Origin: Synechococcus sp. CCY 0621
GTDB lineage: Bacteria; Cyanobacteriota; Cyanobacteriia; PCC-6307; Cyanobiaceae
Assembly: GCF_019038465.1 (NCBI RefSeq)
Contig: NZ_JAFKRH010000031.1
Span: 248,001-312,000 of the forward strand
Direction of reading: 5' to 3'
DNA: 64,000 bases
Shown: positions 19,688 to 29,167 of the stretch, piece after piece
How positions within the stretch are numbered: position 1 is the stretch's first letter
How the letters are laid out: each line of letters opens with the position of its first letter
Position numbers and translations under genes: made by a program
The notes under the pieces: generated by a model
What the model saw: only the letters and a program-made list of their open reading frames with translations
Told to the model about the DNA's origin: nothing
Database searches by the model: none

Positions 19688-19988
19688 GAGAAACGGTCGT
19701 AAAGGACAAGTGGGGGAAAAATCCGTTAGATGGAGAACGGAATTAATCCGACGGAATGTGCTTGATGTGACCAGGTCTTCTGGGGAACGGCATCAGGAAG
19801 AACCAGCGATCCCGTGGCGAGGAATAGTGATTCCATGCACCAGGACTTGGCGGTAATTTGCCGATGAATGTGCCGAAACGATTTGATGTACGTGACGGTC
19901 AAACAACTGTCCACTGGTATCAAGAATGACGCTTTGCATTCGAGTTACAGCCAGGCACTGAAGTTCTTCGACGTCGATGAACAGATGA
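19688..19988. other. Longest gene-free gap (301 bases), AT-richer
   Basis: No convincing gene. The base composition is visibly lower in GC than both neighbours. It holds a terminator-like hairpin near the left end (19715-19741, minus strand). A few short open frames (for example minus strand 19726-19923) have no recognisable motif. It could be an old insertion scar or the 3' region of the glycosyltransferase transcript. Confidence 0.5.
19715..19741 (-). terminator. Probable intrinsic terminator after the glycosyltransferase gene
   Basis: On the minus strand TCCGTT-(8 nt)-AACGGA forms a 6 bp stem and is followed directly by TTTTT then C residues. It lies downstream of the glycosyltransferase gene and just upstream of the muramidase start, so it would separate the two transcripts. 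Confidence 0.5.
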
Positions 19989-21128
19989 TCAAATCCTGAA
20001 GCCAGACCCCATAGGCAGTGCTGATCGTCCATCCAGCAGCGAAACGATCGCCCGGGCGGCGGTCGAAGCCCCATCGAGCGGCAGGGGGCCGTGCCGGGGG
20101 GGCTGCAGGGGCTGATCCAGCTGCCAATCGCCCAGGCGGAAGGCCTCCTGGCTCAGCAGCCGGTGCCAGCCGTGGTTGCGCAGGTCCTCCTCCAGCACGG
20201 GCGCTTCGGCGAATCCGCTCCGGTGCACCAGGTGGATGCCCACCCCCTGGCTGAAGGCCTCACAGAAGCTGCTGTAGCCGGGTTTGGTGATCAGCCGTCC
20301 CGCCAGGGGCATCAGGTCGAGGGGCCGTATCCCCGCCGGCAGACAACGGCCGTTGGGCACCGTGGCCAGCAGCGGCTCCGGCCCGATGAACACGTGCTCA
20401 GGCCAGCGGGCCAGCAGGGCCGGGTCGATGGCCATGCCGAGGCCCCCGAAGCTCACCAGCACCACCCGCTGCCGATCAGGCGGCAGGTGCAGCTCGCGGG
20501 CAAGCCACTCCAAATCAAGCCGGGGCCTGGAGCTCGTCAGGCCCAACATCACCTCCGGCAGACCCCAATCCATCGGCAGGGAGAGGGGGCAACGGAGCAG
20601 CAGATCCCCCTGGGCGTAGAGCTGCCGATGGTGTTCGACGAAGGGCTGGAAGGGGGGGCCCATGGGGGCGTGGATCGTGTCCCAGCCGAAGCTGGCCAGC
20701 CACACCAGGGGCACCTGCAGGCGTTTCGCCAGCAGGGCCGCCGCCGGGGGCACATCCCCGAGCACCAGGATTGGCTGGTGCTGGGCCTCCAGCCAACGGG
20801 CCTCGCGCTCGACCAGGTCGGGCAGATCCAGCTCCAGGTCATGGAGCGCCGCCAGGGTGGCGGCGGCGTCAGCCCCCAGGGCATCCGCCTGGATCACCCC
20901 CACGTCCCAGCGACAGAGGCGGTGCTCGAAGGGAACCTCGCCCATGGAAAGCTGCAGGAACGCTTCGGGCAGTGCGGTGGAGAGCACCAGACGCCAGTCG
21001 GGCTTCAGGGCAGCCAGTTCACAGAGCACCGACGCCGTGCGGGAACCGTGGCCGAAGCCATGGCTGCTGATGCAGGCGTGAATCAGCAAGGACTCAGCAC
21101 GCCTGCCGCTGGCAGGGAGGCCGTCCAC
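19989..21128 (-). CDS. Glycosyltransferase, GT-B fold (MurG/UGT-like)
   Basis: A 379-residue protein of the GT-B superfamily. The N-terminal ISSHGFGHGSRTASVLCEL is the glycine-rich acceptor loop of MurG-like and UGT-like enzymes. The C-terminal half shows VVLVSFGGLGM and LITKPGYSSFCEAFSQGVGIHLV, the nucleotide-sugar binding region. Donor and acceptor are unknown. The open frame starts with GTG 21128, overlapping the phosphoesterase by 46 bases; a TTG at 21089, right before LIHACISSHG, would cut the overlap to seven bases and fits family lengths. The overlap suggests translation coupled to the upstream phosphoesterase gene. Confidence 0.82.
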   Translation of the reverse strand: MDGLPASGRRAESLLIHACISSHGFGHGSRTASVLCELAALKPDWRLVLSTALPEAFLQLSMGEVPFEHRLCRWDVGVIQADALGADAAATLAALHDLELDLPDLVEREARWLEAQHQPILVLGDVPPAAALLAKRLQVPLVWLASFGWDTIHAPMGPPFQPFVEHHRQLYAQGDLLLRCPLSLPMDWGLPEVMLGLTSSRPRLDLEWLARELHLPPDRQRVVLVSFGGLGMAIDPALLARWPEHVFIGPEPLLATVPNGRCLPAGIRPLDLMPLAGRLITKPGYSSFCEAFSQGVGIHLVHRSGFAEAPVLEEDLRNHGWHRLLSQEAFRLGDWQLDQPLQPPRHGPLPLDGASTAARAIVSLLDGRSALPMGSGFRI

Positions 21129-21967
21129 AGGGTCTGCTCGTAGTGGAGGGCGCCATCGATGCCATACCAGCGGTGACTGATATGGCGCAGGTCACCGTTG
21201 TCGTCAAACACGACCCAACTGAAGTGGCGCAGGGCCCGCCCCTGCTGATCCACCCCGTGACGGGGCACGGAGGCGGTGTTGAGGAAAGCTGTGCCCTGGG
21301 CGTCGCGGCGGAAGCTGAGCCTCTCCCCCTGGTGGTGGCACAGGGCGTGGTGCATGTGGCCGAAGATCACCAGCGGCAGGGGTCGGCGGCGGCGAATCTG
21401 GTCCACCGCCAGGGCCAGATCCTGATCGCCCCAGTCGCAGGCGGGGGCCTTCCAGTCGCGGGCGCAGAGGTCGTCCACCTGGCTGCCCAGGCCACTGGGG
21501 CCGGAATGGGCCAGCAGCACCAGCGGCAGCTGGGGATCGGCCGATAGGGCCGCCCGGGTGATGCGTTCGGCGGACTCCTGCAGGCCCACCGGCCCATAGA
21601 CGGCTCTGACAGCCTTCGAGAGGTGGTAGCCGCCACCGGCGGTCCCGGGACGGGCCCCCACCACGGCCAGGCCCGGGGGACGCAGCTCCCTGAGGCCCCA
21701 GCCGCAATGGAGATCACCCAGAAGCTCCATCTGGTGCCGCAGGGTGCGACCGCTGCCGTCCTTGCCCGCATCGTGGTTGCCGAGCACGCAGGCCACCGGC
21801 AGCTCGAGGGTGGCGAGCCGTTCGGGGATGCGACTTTTGCCGTCGCTGAAATCTCCCACCAGCAGCAGGGCATCCGGACGGATCCGATCCAGCACCTCGT
21901 GGTCGCTGCGGTCCCACTGATCGTGCAGATCCCCGGCGATGGCGATGTTCAGCTCAGCCAATACCAA
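21083..21967 (-). CDS. TIGR04168-type metallophosphoesterase
   Basis: A 294-residue calcineurin-like phosphoesterase. The metal motifs are complete: GDLHDQWD, VGDFSDGK, LGNHDAGKDG, AHSGPSGLG and FGHMHHALCH. The overall pattern matches the TIGR04168 subfamily, seen in cyanobacteria and plants, with unknown substrate. It starts with TTG and precedes the glycosyltransferase in a two-gene unit; it is divergent from nadA with only 23 bases between the starts. Confidence 0.87.
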   Translation of the reverse strand: MVLAELNIAIAGDLHDQWDRSDHEVLDRIRPDALLLVGDFSDGKSRIPERLATLELPVACVLGNHDAGKDGSGRTLRHQMELLGDLHCGWGLRELRPPGLAVVGARPGTAGGGYHLSKAVRAVYGPVGLQESAERITRAALSADPQLPLVLLAHSGPSGLGSQVDDLCARDWKAPACDWGDQDLALAVDQIRRRRPLPLVIFGHMHHALCHHQGERLSFRRDAQGTAFLNTASVPRHGVDQQGRALRHFSWVVFDDNGDLRHISHRWYGIDGALHYEQTLWTASLPAAGVLSPC

Positions 21968-21990
21968 CCGCTTCCTAGAGTGGGATCATC

Positions 21991-23037
21991 GTGCATGAGA
22001 AGGGGCATCGGTTGGTCTTCACGCAGACGCTGACCCAGGCACCGCTCCACCATGACCCCCAACAGGGCGATGTTGCTGCTGCGACCGCCGCAGGAACCAG
22101 GCCGTTTCCTCCTCGCCACGAACTGGCTGCCGCCATCGAGGCGTTGAAAAAGGACCGCAACGCCATCATCCTGGCCCACTACTACCAGGACGACGCCATC
22201 CAGGACTGCGCCGATTTCATCGGTGATTCCCTTGAGCTCTCCCGCAGGGCGGCCAGCACCGAAGCCGATGTGATCGTCTTCTGCGGCGTTCACTTCATGG
22301 CCGAGACCGCCAAGATCCTCAACCCGGGCAAGACCGTGCTGCTGCCCGACCTTGAGGCCGGTTGCAGCCTGGCCGATGCCTGTCCGGCCGAGGCCTTTGC
22401 CGACTTCCGCCGCCGCCACCCGGACCACATCGTGGTGAGCTACATCAATTGTTCGGCGGCGGTGAAGGCCCAGAGCGACCTGATCTGCACCAGCAGCAAC
22501 GCCGTGCACCTGGTGCGGCAGCTGCCGGCCGACCGGCCGATCCTGTTCGCCCCCGACCAGAACCTGGGCCGCTGGGTCGCCCGCGAGAGCGGCCGGGAGC
22601 TGACCCTCTGGCCGGGAAGCTGCATCGTCCACGAGACCTTCAGCGAGCAGGCCCTGCTGCAGCTCCGCCTCGAACACCCCGAAGCCGAGGTGATCGCCCA
22701 TCCGGAGTGTCAGCAGCATCTGCTGGATCTGGCCGACTTCATCGGCTCCACCAGCAAGCTCCTGCAGCGCACCGAAACCAGTGCCGCCCCCTCCTTCATC
22801 GTGCTCACCGAGCCGGGCATCCTGCATCAGATGCGCCGCCGCTCCCCCGGTAAGACCCTCTATGAAGTCCCGGGAGCGGACGGCTGCAGCTGCAACGCCT
22901 GTCCCTACATGCGCCTGAACACGCTGGAGAAGCTGTGGCAGTGCCTGCACACCATGGCGCCGGCCCTCGAACTTGATGAGCAGATCCGCCAGCGGGCCCT
23001 GGTGCCGATCGAGCGCATGCTGGCGATGAGTGCCTGA
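21991..23037 (+). CDS. nadA: Quinolinate synthase
   Basis: [4Fe-4S] enzyme that condenses iminoaspartate with dihydroxyacetone phosphate to quinolinate in NAD synthesis. It has 348 residues from GTG 21991. Signatures are [29 protein letters not shown] (first cluster Cys), [22 protein letters not shown] (second), [21 protein letters not shown] and [15 protein letters not shown] (third cluster Cys). The N-terminal 40 residues are not conserved and the true start may be later, for example TTG 22012, given how close the divergent gene lies. Confidence 0.95.
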   Translation: MHEKGHRLVFTQTLTQAPLHHDPQQGDVAAATAAGTRPFPPRHELAAAIEALKKDRNAIILAHYYQDDAIQDCADFIGDSLELSRRAASTEADVIVFCGVHFMAETAKILNPGKTVLLPDLEAGCSLADACPAEAFADFRRRHPDHIVVSYINCSAAVKAQSDLICTSSNAVHLVRQLPADRPILFAPDQNLGRWVARESGRELTLWPGSCIVHETFSEQALLQLRLEHPEAEVIAHPECQQHLLDLADFIGSTSKLLQRTETSAAPSFIVLTEPGILHQMRRRSPGKTLYEVPGADGCSCNACPYMRLNTLEKLWQCLHTMAPALELDEQIRQRALVPIERMLAMSA

Positions 23038-23052
23038 GGCACGGCCCCTGGC

Positions 23053-24138
23053 TCAATAGCTGTAATTGGCCACGAACAGGGAGGCGGCGTCATCGGAGGG
23101 TTCGGAGCCGGCCACGTAGGTCCCGCGAGCCGCCGCGCCGTTGGCCCGGGCCCGGGCCAGCAGAGCCGCCTGACCCGCCGCCGTGTCACTCCCCTGCCAG
23201 TGGCTCAGGCACGAGTGCTGCAGCGCGCGGCCGTAGGAGAAACCCAGGTGCCAGGGAGCGTCGGGGGCCGCATGGTGAATCGCCGAAAGGAACACGCTGG
23301 CCTCCTCCTCGCCCAGGCCGCCTGAGAGGAACAGGATCGCCGGCACGGCGGGGGGAACACTGCGCCGCAGGGTGCGTACGGTGAAGGCGGCCACCTGCTC
23401 GGGATTGGGGCGCTCGGAGCTGTCGGCGCCGGGCAGGGTCATCGAAGGCTTGAGCAGGGTGCCCTCCAGGAACACCCCGTTCTGGCCCAGGGCCTCGTAG
23501 ACGCTGCGCAGCACCCACTCCTGCACCGCCGCGGTGGTGAGGATGTCGTGGTCACCGTCCATCAGGATCTCCGGCTCCACGATCGGCACCAGCCCCTCCT
23601 CCTGGGCCGTGCGGGCGTAGCGGGCCAGGCCCCAGGCGTTCTCGCGCACGCACAGCTCCGAGGGGCAGCCATCGGCGCTGATGCGCAGCACCGCGCGCCA
23701 TTTGGCAAAGCGGGCGCCACGGGCGTAGGCCCGGGCTGCCCGTTCCCGCAGCCCTCGCAACCCGGTGCACCAGGTCTCGCCGGGCAGGCCGCCCGCCAGG
23801 GGCTCGACGCCCAGATCCAGTTTGATCCCCGCCACCAGCCCCTGGGCCTGGAACAGCTCGAGGATCGATCCACCCGGCTGGCCCGGCAGGTCGGCGGCCT
23901 GCTGAAACAGGGTTTCCTCGTAGAGGATCACGCCGCTGATCGTCTCGCCGAGGCCGGGGGCGGTGGCCAGCAGGGTGCGGTAAGCGCGGCGGTTGTCCTC
24001 GCTGTTGGCCAGACCGATCGCTTCGAAGCGTTTGCCAATCGTGCCGGTGGATTCATCGGCCGCCAGCAGACCGGTGCCCGGCCTCGCCAGGGCCAGGGCG
24101 GTGGCCTCCAGGTCCTCGCGATGGGTGTCGAGTGCCAT
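23053..24138 (-). CDS. fda: Fructose-bisphosphate aldolase class I
   Basis: Schiff-base (metal-independent) aldolase splitting fructose 1,6-bisphosphate, 361 residues from ATG 24138. Signatures are GLLAADESTGTIGKRF, SGVILYEETLFQQ, AGIKLDLGVEPLAG, ARFAKWRAVLRI, VPIVEPEILMDGDH, FLEGTLLKPSM (the active-site lysine) and ILFLSGGLGEEEAS. Many cyanobacteria carry class II as the Calvin-cycle enzyme, with class I as an extra, stress- or mixotrophy-linked form. It converges with nadA (15 bases between the stops). Confidence 0.95.
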   Translation of the reverse strand: MALDTHREDLEATALALARPGTGLLAADESTGTIGKRFEAIGLANSEDNRRAYRTLLATAPGLGETISGVILYEETLFQQAADLPGQPGGSILELFQAQGLVAGIKLDLGVEPLAGGLPGETWCTGLRGLRERAARAYARGARFAKWRAVLRISADGCPSELCVRENAWGLARYARTAQEEGLVPIVEPEILMDGDHDILTTAAVQEWVLRSVYEALGQNGVFLEGTLLKPSMTLPGADSSERPNPEQVAAFTVRTLRRSVPPAVPAILFLSGGLGEEEASVFLSAIHHAAPDAPWHLGFSYGRALQHSCLSHWQGSDTAAGQAALLARARANGAAARGTYVAGSEPSDDAASLFVANYSY

Positions 24139-24256
24139 GGGGCCGCAGAACATCACTGACCCATGGCTAGGGGGCTGCGCCCTCGCCGTCAACGGGGCAG
24201 GTTCGCCAGGATGCCGGCACCCACCGCCATCGGAGCCATCCGGGCCTGCGCGCACC

Positions 24257-25306
24257 ATGGTCCTGCCGGCCGACGGCCTGATCCAACTCACACCCGAGGG
24301 GCTCTACTGTCCGGCCGCTGAAGCCTGGATCGACCCCTGGCGGCCGGTCAGCCGCGCCCTGATCACCCACGGCCACGCCGACCACGCCCGGCCGGGCTGC
24401 AGCGAATACTGGGCGGTGCGGGCGGGCGAGGGCGTGCTGCGGCAGCGTCTGGGGGCCGGCATCACCCTGACCGGGGTGGACTACGGAGAGGTGCGGCGCC
24501 TCGGCGGGGCCATGGTGTCGTTCCATTCAGCCGGGCACGTCCTGGGCTCGGCCCAGATCCGGATCAGCGCCGGCGGAGAGAGCTGGCTGATCAGTGGCGA
24601 TTACAAGCGGGATGAAGACCCCAGCTGCGCCCCGTTCGAACCGGTGGCCGCCGACGTGCTGATCACCGAGGCCACGTTCGGGCTGCCGATCTACCGCTGG
24701 CGCCCCGGCCGGCAAGTGGCGGCCGAGATCCTGGCCTGGTGGCGCGAGGCCCCCCAGCAACCCTCGCTGCTGTTCGCCTATGCCTTCGGCAAAGCCCAGC
24801 GGCTGCTGGCGGAACTGGCCGCCCTGGGGGTGGAGGAGGAGGTGCTGCTGCACGGGGCGGTGCAGGCCCTGATGGCGCCTTACCGGAGCGCTGGGGTGGT
24901 GCTGCCCCCGACACGGCCGCTGAGTGAGCTCCCCCGCGGCGAATCGCTGGCGGGGCGCCTGGTGATCGCTCCGCCATCGGCCCATCGCTCCCCCTGGATG
25001 AAGCGGTTCAAGGCTCCCCAGACCGCCTTCGTCAGCGGCTGGATGGCGGTGCGGGGGGCCAGGCGGCGGCGTGGGTTCGAGCGGGGTTTCGCCCTCAGCG
25101 ATCACGCCGACTGGGACGGCCTGCTGCGCACCGTGCGGGACACCGGTGCCGGCCAGGTGTACGTGACCCACGGCAACAGCGACGGGCTGGCCCGTTTTCT
25201 GCGGGAGGAGCGAGGCCTGGCGGCGGAACCGCTGGGGCGGGCGTTTGAAGGCCTGGAGAGCGAAGAGGGTGAGATGGAAGGTGCGGCAGCGGCATCGGTG
25301 CCCTGA
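24257..25306 (+). CDS. Ligase-associated DNA exonuclease (metallo-beta-lactamase fold)
   Basis: A 349-residue nuclease of the mRNA 3'-end processing / SNM1-like metallo-beta-lactamase family, of the type named ligase-associated DNA damage response exonuclease. The metal site ITHGHADHARPG is present, with FHSAGHVLGSAQ, WLISGDYKRDEDP and the C-terminal ALSDHADWDGLL and VYVTHGN. The start is ATG 24257. Its stop is four bases before the DNA ligase start, so the two are certainly co-transcribed. The ligase-associated helicase lies 5.4 kb further on the same strand. Confidence 0.92.
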   Translation: MVLPADGLIQLTPEGLYCPAAEAWIDPWRPVSRALITHGHADHARPGCSEYWAVRAGEGVLRQRLGAGITLTGVDYGEVRRLGGAMVSFHSAGHVLGSAQIRISAGGESWLISGDYKRDEDPSCAPFEPVAADVLITEATFGLPIYRWRPGRQVAAEILAWWREAPQQPSLLFAYAFGKAQRLLAELAALGVEEEVLLHGAVQALMAPYRSAGVVLPPTRPLSELPRGESLAGRLVIAPPSAHRSPWMKRFKAPQTAFVSGWMAVRGARRRRGFERGFALSDHADWDGLLRTVRDTGAGQVYVTHGNSDGLARFLREERGLAAEPLGRAFEGLESEEGEMEGAAAASVP

Positions 25307-25310
25307 GCCC

Positions 25311-26954
25311 ATGCAGGCCTTCGCCGACCTCATCCAGCAACTGGAGCGCGCCGCCGGCACCCGATCCCGGGTGGACGCGCTGGCAAACCATCTTGAGGCG
25401 GTTGGGCCGGCCGATGGCGCCTGGGCCCTGGCCCTGTTGCTGGGCAAGCGGAAGCGGCGGCTGATCACCGGCCGAAGATTGCGGCAGATCTGCCTGGAGC
25501 GTTCCGGGCTGCCCGAGTGGTTGTTTGAGTCCTGCCATGCCCAGGTGGGGGACTCGGCCGAGACCATCGCCCTGTTGCTCCCCCAGCTGAGCCTGCCGCC
25601 GGCCCCGCCCCTGGAGCTGCCCCTGGCCGAATGGATGGAACATCGGCTGCCAGCTCTGGCCGTTCTGGAGGCCGAGGCGCAGGCGGAAGCCGTGCTGGCG
25701 ACCTGGGCGGCCCTGCCCGACGGCCAGTGTTTCCTGTTCAACAAGCTGCTCACCGGCGGCTTTCGGGTGGGGGTGGCCGCCGGCCTGGTCACCCGGGCGC
25801 TGGCCCAGGTGTCAGGGCTGGAGGAGGCGGAGCTGGCCCACCGGCTGATGGGCGGTTTCGAGCCCTCCGCCGCGGCGATGGAGGCCCTGCTGGCGCCCCT
25901 GGAGGCCGATGCAACTGCCCCGATCAGCCGTCCCTATCCCTTCTGCCTGGCCTCCCCCCTGGAGGCGGAACGCCTGGCCGCCAGCGACCCCGCCGGCTGG
26001 CAGGTGGAGTGGAAGTGGGACGGGATCCGGGCCCAGCTGATCCGGCGCAGCGGCCAGACCTTTCTCTGGAGCCGCGGTGAGGAGCTGATCAATGCCAGCT
26101 TCCCTGAGCTGGAGCCCGTCGCCGAGCTTCTGGAGCCAGGCACGGTGCTGGATGGGGAGCTGACTGTCTGGCCGGCACAGGCCACCCAGCCCGCCGGATT
26201 CGGCCCCCTGCAACGGCGGCTGGGGCGCCAGAAACCCGGCGCCGCCCTGCTGCGGGAATGCCCGGCGGCCTTCGTCGCCTATGACCTGCTGGAAAAGGGG
26301 GGACAGGACCTGCGCCCCGACCCCTTGAGCCAGCGCCGCGCCGCCCTGGAGGACCTGGTGCGGCGGCTGCCGGAGACGGCCTCCACCCCCGCCGCCGGGC
26401 TCCTGCGCCTCTCCCCTCTGCTGCCGCTGGGGTGCTGGGACGATCTTGAAGCCCTGCGCCAGCAGGCTCGATCGGTGGGCGCCGAGGGGCTGATGCTCAA
26501 GGCCCTCGATTCGGCCTATGGCGTCGGCCGGCGCCGCGGACTGTGGTGGAAACACAAGCTGGAGCCGATGGAACTCGATGTCGTGCTGCTTTACGCCCAG
26601 GCCGGCAGCGGCCGCCGCGCCAATCTCCACACCGATTACACCTTCGGTCTCTGGGACGGCGACGGCCGCCTGGTCACCTTCGCCAAGGCCTATTCGGGGC
26701 TCGACAACAGCGAGATCACCGAGCTGGACCGCTGGATCCGCCGCCACACCACCGAGCGCTTCGGTCCGGTGCGGGCCGTCGATCCGCTGCAGGTCTTCAC
26801 CCTGGGATTCGAGGGGCTGCAACGCTCCAGCCGCCACCGCAGCGGCCTGGCTGTGCGTTTCCCACGCATCCTGCGCTGGCGTCGCGACCGCACCCCCGAA
26901 TCGGCCGACAGCCTCTCCAGCGCCCTGGCCCTGCTGGTGACGTCAGCCCGTTAG
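25311..26954 (+). CDS. ATP-dependent DNA ligase
   Basis: A 547-residue ligase with an N-terminal DNA-binding domain, adenylation domain and OB domain. The adenylated lysine is Lys235 in EWKWDGIRAQ. LWSRGEELINASFPEL, VLDGELTVWP, FVAYDLLE, GLMLKAL and WWKHKLEPMELDVVL are the remaining nucleotidyltransferase motifs. This is the bacterial ATP ligase of the four-gene ligase-associated repair set (exonuclease, ligase, DEXH helicase, PdeM phosphoesterase), not the NAD-dependent replicative LigA. PdeM is not present in the window. Confidence 0.93.
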   Translation: MQAFADLIQQLERAAGTRSRVDALANHLEAVGPADGAWALALLLGKRKRRLITGRRLRQICLERSGLPEWLFESCHAQVGDSAETIALLLPQLSLPPAPPLELPLAEWMEHRLPALAVLEAEAQAEAVLATWAALPDGQCFLFNKLLTGGFRVGVAAGLVTRALAQVSGLEEAELAHRLMGGFEPSAAAMEALLAPLEADATAPISRPYPFCLASPLEAERLAASDPAGWQVEWKWDGIRAQLIRRSGQTFLWSRGEELINASFPELEPVAELLEPGTVLDGELTVWPAQATQPAGFGPLQRRLGRQKPGAALLRECPAAFVAYDLLEKGGQDLRPDPLSQRRAALEDLVRRLPETASTPAAGLLRLSPLLPLGCWDDLEALRQQARSVGAEGLMLKALDSAYGVGRRRGLWWKHKLEPMELDVVLLYAQAGSGRRANLHTDYTFGLWDGDGRLVTFAKAYSGLDNSEITELDRWIRRHTTERFGPVRAVDPLQVFTLGFEGLQRSSRHRSGLAVRFPRILRWRRDRTPESADSLSSALALLVTSAR

Positions 26955-26965
26955 CGATCAGCGGT

Positions 26966-27559
26966 TCAGCGGTAAACCGTGCGGCCATCACCGGGAAGCA
27001 GCACCGGGGCGGCCGGGTCGATGCGCCGGCCCAGGCTGAGCTCCGGCGGGCCGGGATCGTCCCCCTCCTCCCAGCGCTCCAGCGACAGGACGCGGCCCTC
27101 CTCCCCCTCGTAATCACCGAAGCGGCAGCCCTGCAGGCGGCGGTTCATCACCCGGGCGGCGGCGCTCACCGAGGCCCGGCCCGTTTCCTTGAGGTGATAC
27201 AGCTGGCCGCGACAGCGCAGGTGATCGGGAAAATCGGCGCTCAGACCCTCCAGCTCCGAGGCCGGAGCGTCCTCCAGCCAGCTCACCTCCAGCCAGTCGT
27301 CCTCACAGACGCTGAGCCAGCGACCATCGCTGCCGTCGCGCAGCAGATACTCCAGCCACTGGAAGCCGCCGTCGTCGTAGAGGAGCCGGTCCTCCACCAC
27401 CCAGTCGCGGCCGTCGTACTGGACGATGTCGCCGGTGGTCAGGTTGAACAGGGTGCGTCCCAGCAGCTTGGGCGCCTGGCGACGCAGACGCGAGCGGCGC
27501 AGCAGCAGCAGGGCAACGGCGGCCAGCAGCAGCAGGGGCAGGAGGAACCAGACAGCCAT
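26966..27559 (-). CDS. DUF4178 domain protein, membrane-anchored
   Basis: A 197-residue protein with one N-terminal helix (WFLLPLLLLAAVALLLL) and a beta-rich DUF4178 domain: LTTGDIVQYDGRDWVVEDR, FQWLEYLLRDGSDGRWLSV and LYHLKETGRASV. DUF4178 genes are repeatedly found with DUF350 membrane proteins and polyamine aminopropyltransferases, as here. It is the last gene of a four-gene minus-strand unit and converges with the DNA ligase (11 bases between the stops). Confidence 0.85.
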   Translation of the reverse strand: MAVWFLLPLLLLAAVALLLLRRSRLRRQAPKLLGRTLFNLTTGDIVQYDGRDWVVEDRLLYDDGGFQWLEYLLRDGSDGRWLSVCEDDWLEVSWLEDAPASELEGLSADFPDHLRCRGQLYHLKETGRASVSAAARVMNRRLQGCRFGDYEGEEGRVLSLERWEEGDDPGPPELSLGRRIDPAAPVLLPGDGRTVYR

Positions 27560-27619
27560 CGGTACGCAGTGGCCGGACCATCACGGCCAGCTGGCTCAGC
27601 TTATGGATGCGGGCACCGA

Positions 27620-29167
27620 TCAGTTCTCCCGCCAGCGCCCTTGGCGCTGGTAGTCGGCCAGCACCGGCCGGTGCAGGCGGTTGGGCAACACCCGCTCCCC
27701 CGGCGGCAGGGCCAGATCCCGGCTCAGGGGGAAGAGCCGGTCGAGCTGCCCCTGGTCGATCCAGCGGCCCTGGAAGGGAAGCACCGCCTGGGGCGGCCGC
27801 AGCTGGCCCCGGTGGGCCAGCACGAATCCCCAGGGGCCGAAGCTGGGCACATCCACGCCGTAGGGCCGAGTGGTGAGGTTCAGCTCCGTCAGGGTGGCCT
27901 GGATCGAGGCCAGCACCTTGGGGCTGAAGAAGGGCGTCGAGGCCTGGGTGACCAGCAGGCCGTCGGGGGCCAGGCGCCGCAGCAGGCGCCCGTAGAAGGT
28001 GACGCTGTACAGACGCGCCAGCGGCGGCGTGGCCGGGTCGGGGAAGTCGGCGATGATCACGTCGTAGGTGCCCCGCAGCTGCCGCACCCGCTCGAAGGCG
28101 TCGCCGATCAGGAGCCGCACCCGCCGGTCCTCCAGGCTGGCGCCGTTGAGGCGCCGCAGGAAGGGTTGCTCCCTCGCCAGGCGCACCATGGCTGGATCGA
28201 GTTCCACCACATCCACCTGCCGCACGCCGGGCCAGCGCAGCACCTCCCGCAGGGCCAGGCCATCGCCCGCCCCCAGCAACAGCACCCGCTGCGGCCGGCC
28301 CTGCAACGCCATCGCCGGATGCACCAGGGCCTCGTGGTAGCGGTACTCATCAAGGCTCGAGAACTGCAGCTGGCCATCGAGGAACAGGCGCAGGTCGTCG
28401 CGGCGGCGGGTCAGCACGATGCGCTGGTGGCGGCTCTGCAGACGGCTCACCACCGGATCGTCGTAGAGGCCATCCTCGATCCGATCCCCAAGCGGAACCA
28501 ACCCCCAGCCGGCCAGGGCGATCACGGGGAAAGCCACGGCGATCGAGCGGCGCCAGCGGCGCCCCACCGGGAACACGACAGCGATGGCCACGCAACTGGC
28601 CAGGGGAACCAGGGCCAGCAAGCCGGCGGTGGGCAGCAGGCCCAGCCAGGGGAGCAGCACCAGGGGGAACAGCAGGGCCCCCACCAGAGCCCCCAGGTAA
28701 TCGAGGGCCAGCACCCGGGCCAGGGCCACCCGCAGCTGCTGGCCGCACTCCAACAGCCGGGTCAGCAGCGGCACCTCCATGCCACCGAGCACCCCCACCA
28801 GCACGGTGCAGACCACCAGGCCCAGCCACACCGGCCCGCCGACCCGGAAGAGGGCGAACAGGGCCAGGGGCGCCAGCAGGCACAGGGGAGCCAGGGCCAG
28901 TTCCACGGCCAGAAACCACTGCAGCAGGGCGAAGCCGGGCTCGGGGCCAACGGCCAGGAACTGGCTCAGCCAGGCGCCCAGCCCCATGGCGGCCAGGAAC
29001 GTGCCGATCACCACGCCGGTGGCCAGGGCGTGGTCGCCCAGCAGGTAGCTGGCCTGGGTGGCCAGCATCAGTTCCAGCACCAGGCTGACAGTGGAGGAGA
29101 TGGCCGCCGCCGCCAGCAGCACCCGCACCTGCAGGGATGTGAGGGCCGCAAGGCGACGCGGTGTCAC
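27620..29167 (-). CDS. Membrane-fused polyamine aminopropyltransferase
   Basis: A 515-residue protein with about six or seven N-terminal helices (15-215) and a C-terminal spermidine-synthase fold (about 245-480): FLDGQLQFSSLDEYRYHEAL, LLLGAGDGLALREVL, VDVVELDPAMVRLA, LLIGDAFE and IIADFPDPATPPLARLYS. The fold uses decarboxylated SAM; whether the fusion makes a soluble polyamine or modifies a membrane target is unknown. The GTG start overlaps the stop of the 77-residue gene by four bases (GTGA), so translation is coupled. DUF4178 follows after 60 bases. Confidence 0.88.
   Translation of the reverse strand: MTPRRLAALTSLQVRVLLAAAAISSTVSLVLELMLATQASYLLGDHALATGVVIGTFLAAMGLGAWLSQFLAVGPEPGFALLQWFLAVELALAPLCLLAPLALFALFRVGGPVWLGLVVCTVLVGVLGGMEVPLLTRLLECGQQLRVALARVLALDYLGALVGALLFPLVLLPWLGLLPTAGLLALVPLASCVAIAVVFPVGRRWRRSIAVAFPVIALAGWGLVPLGDRIEDGLYDDPVVSRLQSRHQRIVLTRRRDDLRLFLDGQLQFSSLDEYRYHEALVHPAMALQGRPQRVLLLGAGDGLALREVLRWPGVRQVDVVELDPAMVRLAREQPFLRRLNGASLEDRRVRLLIGDAFERVRQLRGTYDVIIADFPDPATPPLARLYSVTFYGRLLRRLAPDGLLVTQASTPFFSPKVLASIQATLTELNLTTRPYGVDVPSFGPWGFVLAHRGQLRPPQAVLPFQGRWIDQGQLDRLFPLSRDLALPPGERVLPNRLHRPVLADYQRQGRWREN

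Noticed and set aside
19726-19923. 65-codon minus-strand frame in the AT-richer gap
   Set aside because: No motif, no ribosome site, and it overlaps the terminator-like hairpin.
21083-21967. PdeM, the phosphoesterase of the ligase-associated repair set
   Set aside because: The protein is longer and its motif pattern fits the TIGR04168 subfamily; it is paired with a glycosyltransferase, not with the repair genes.
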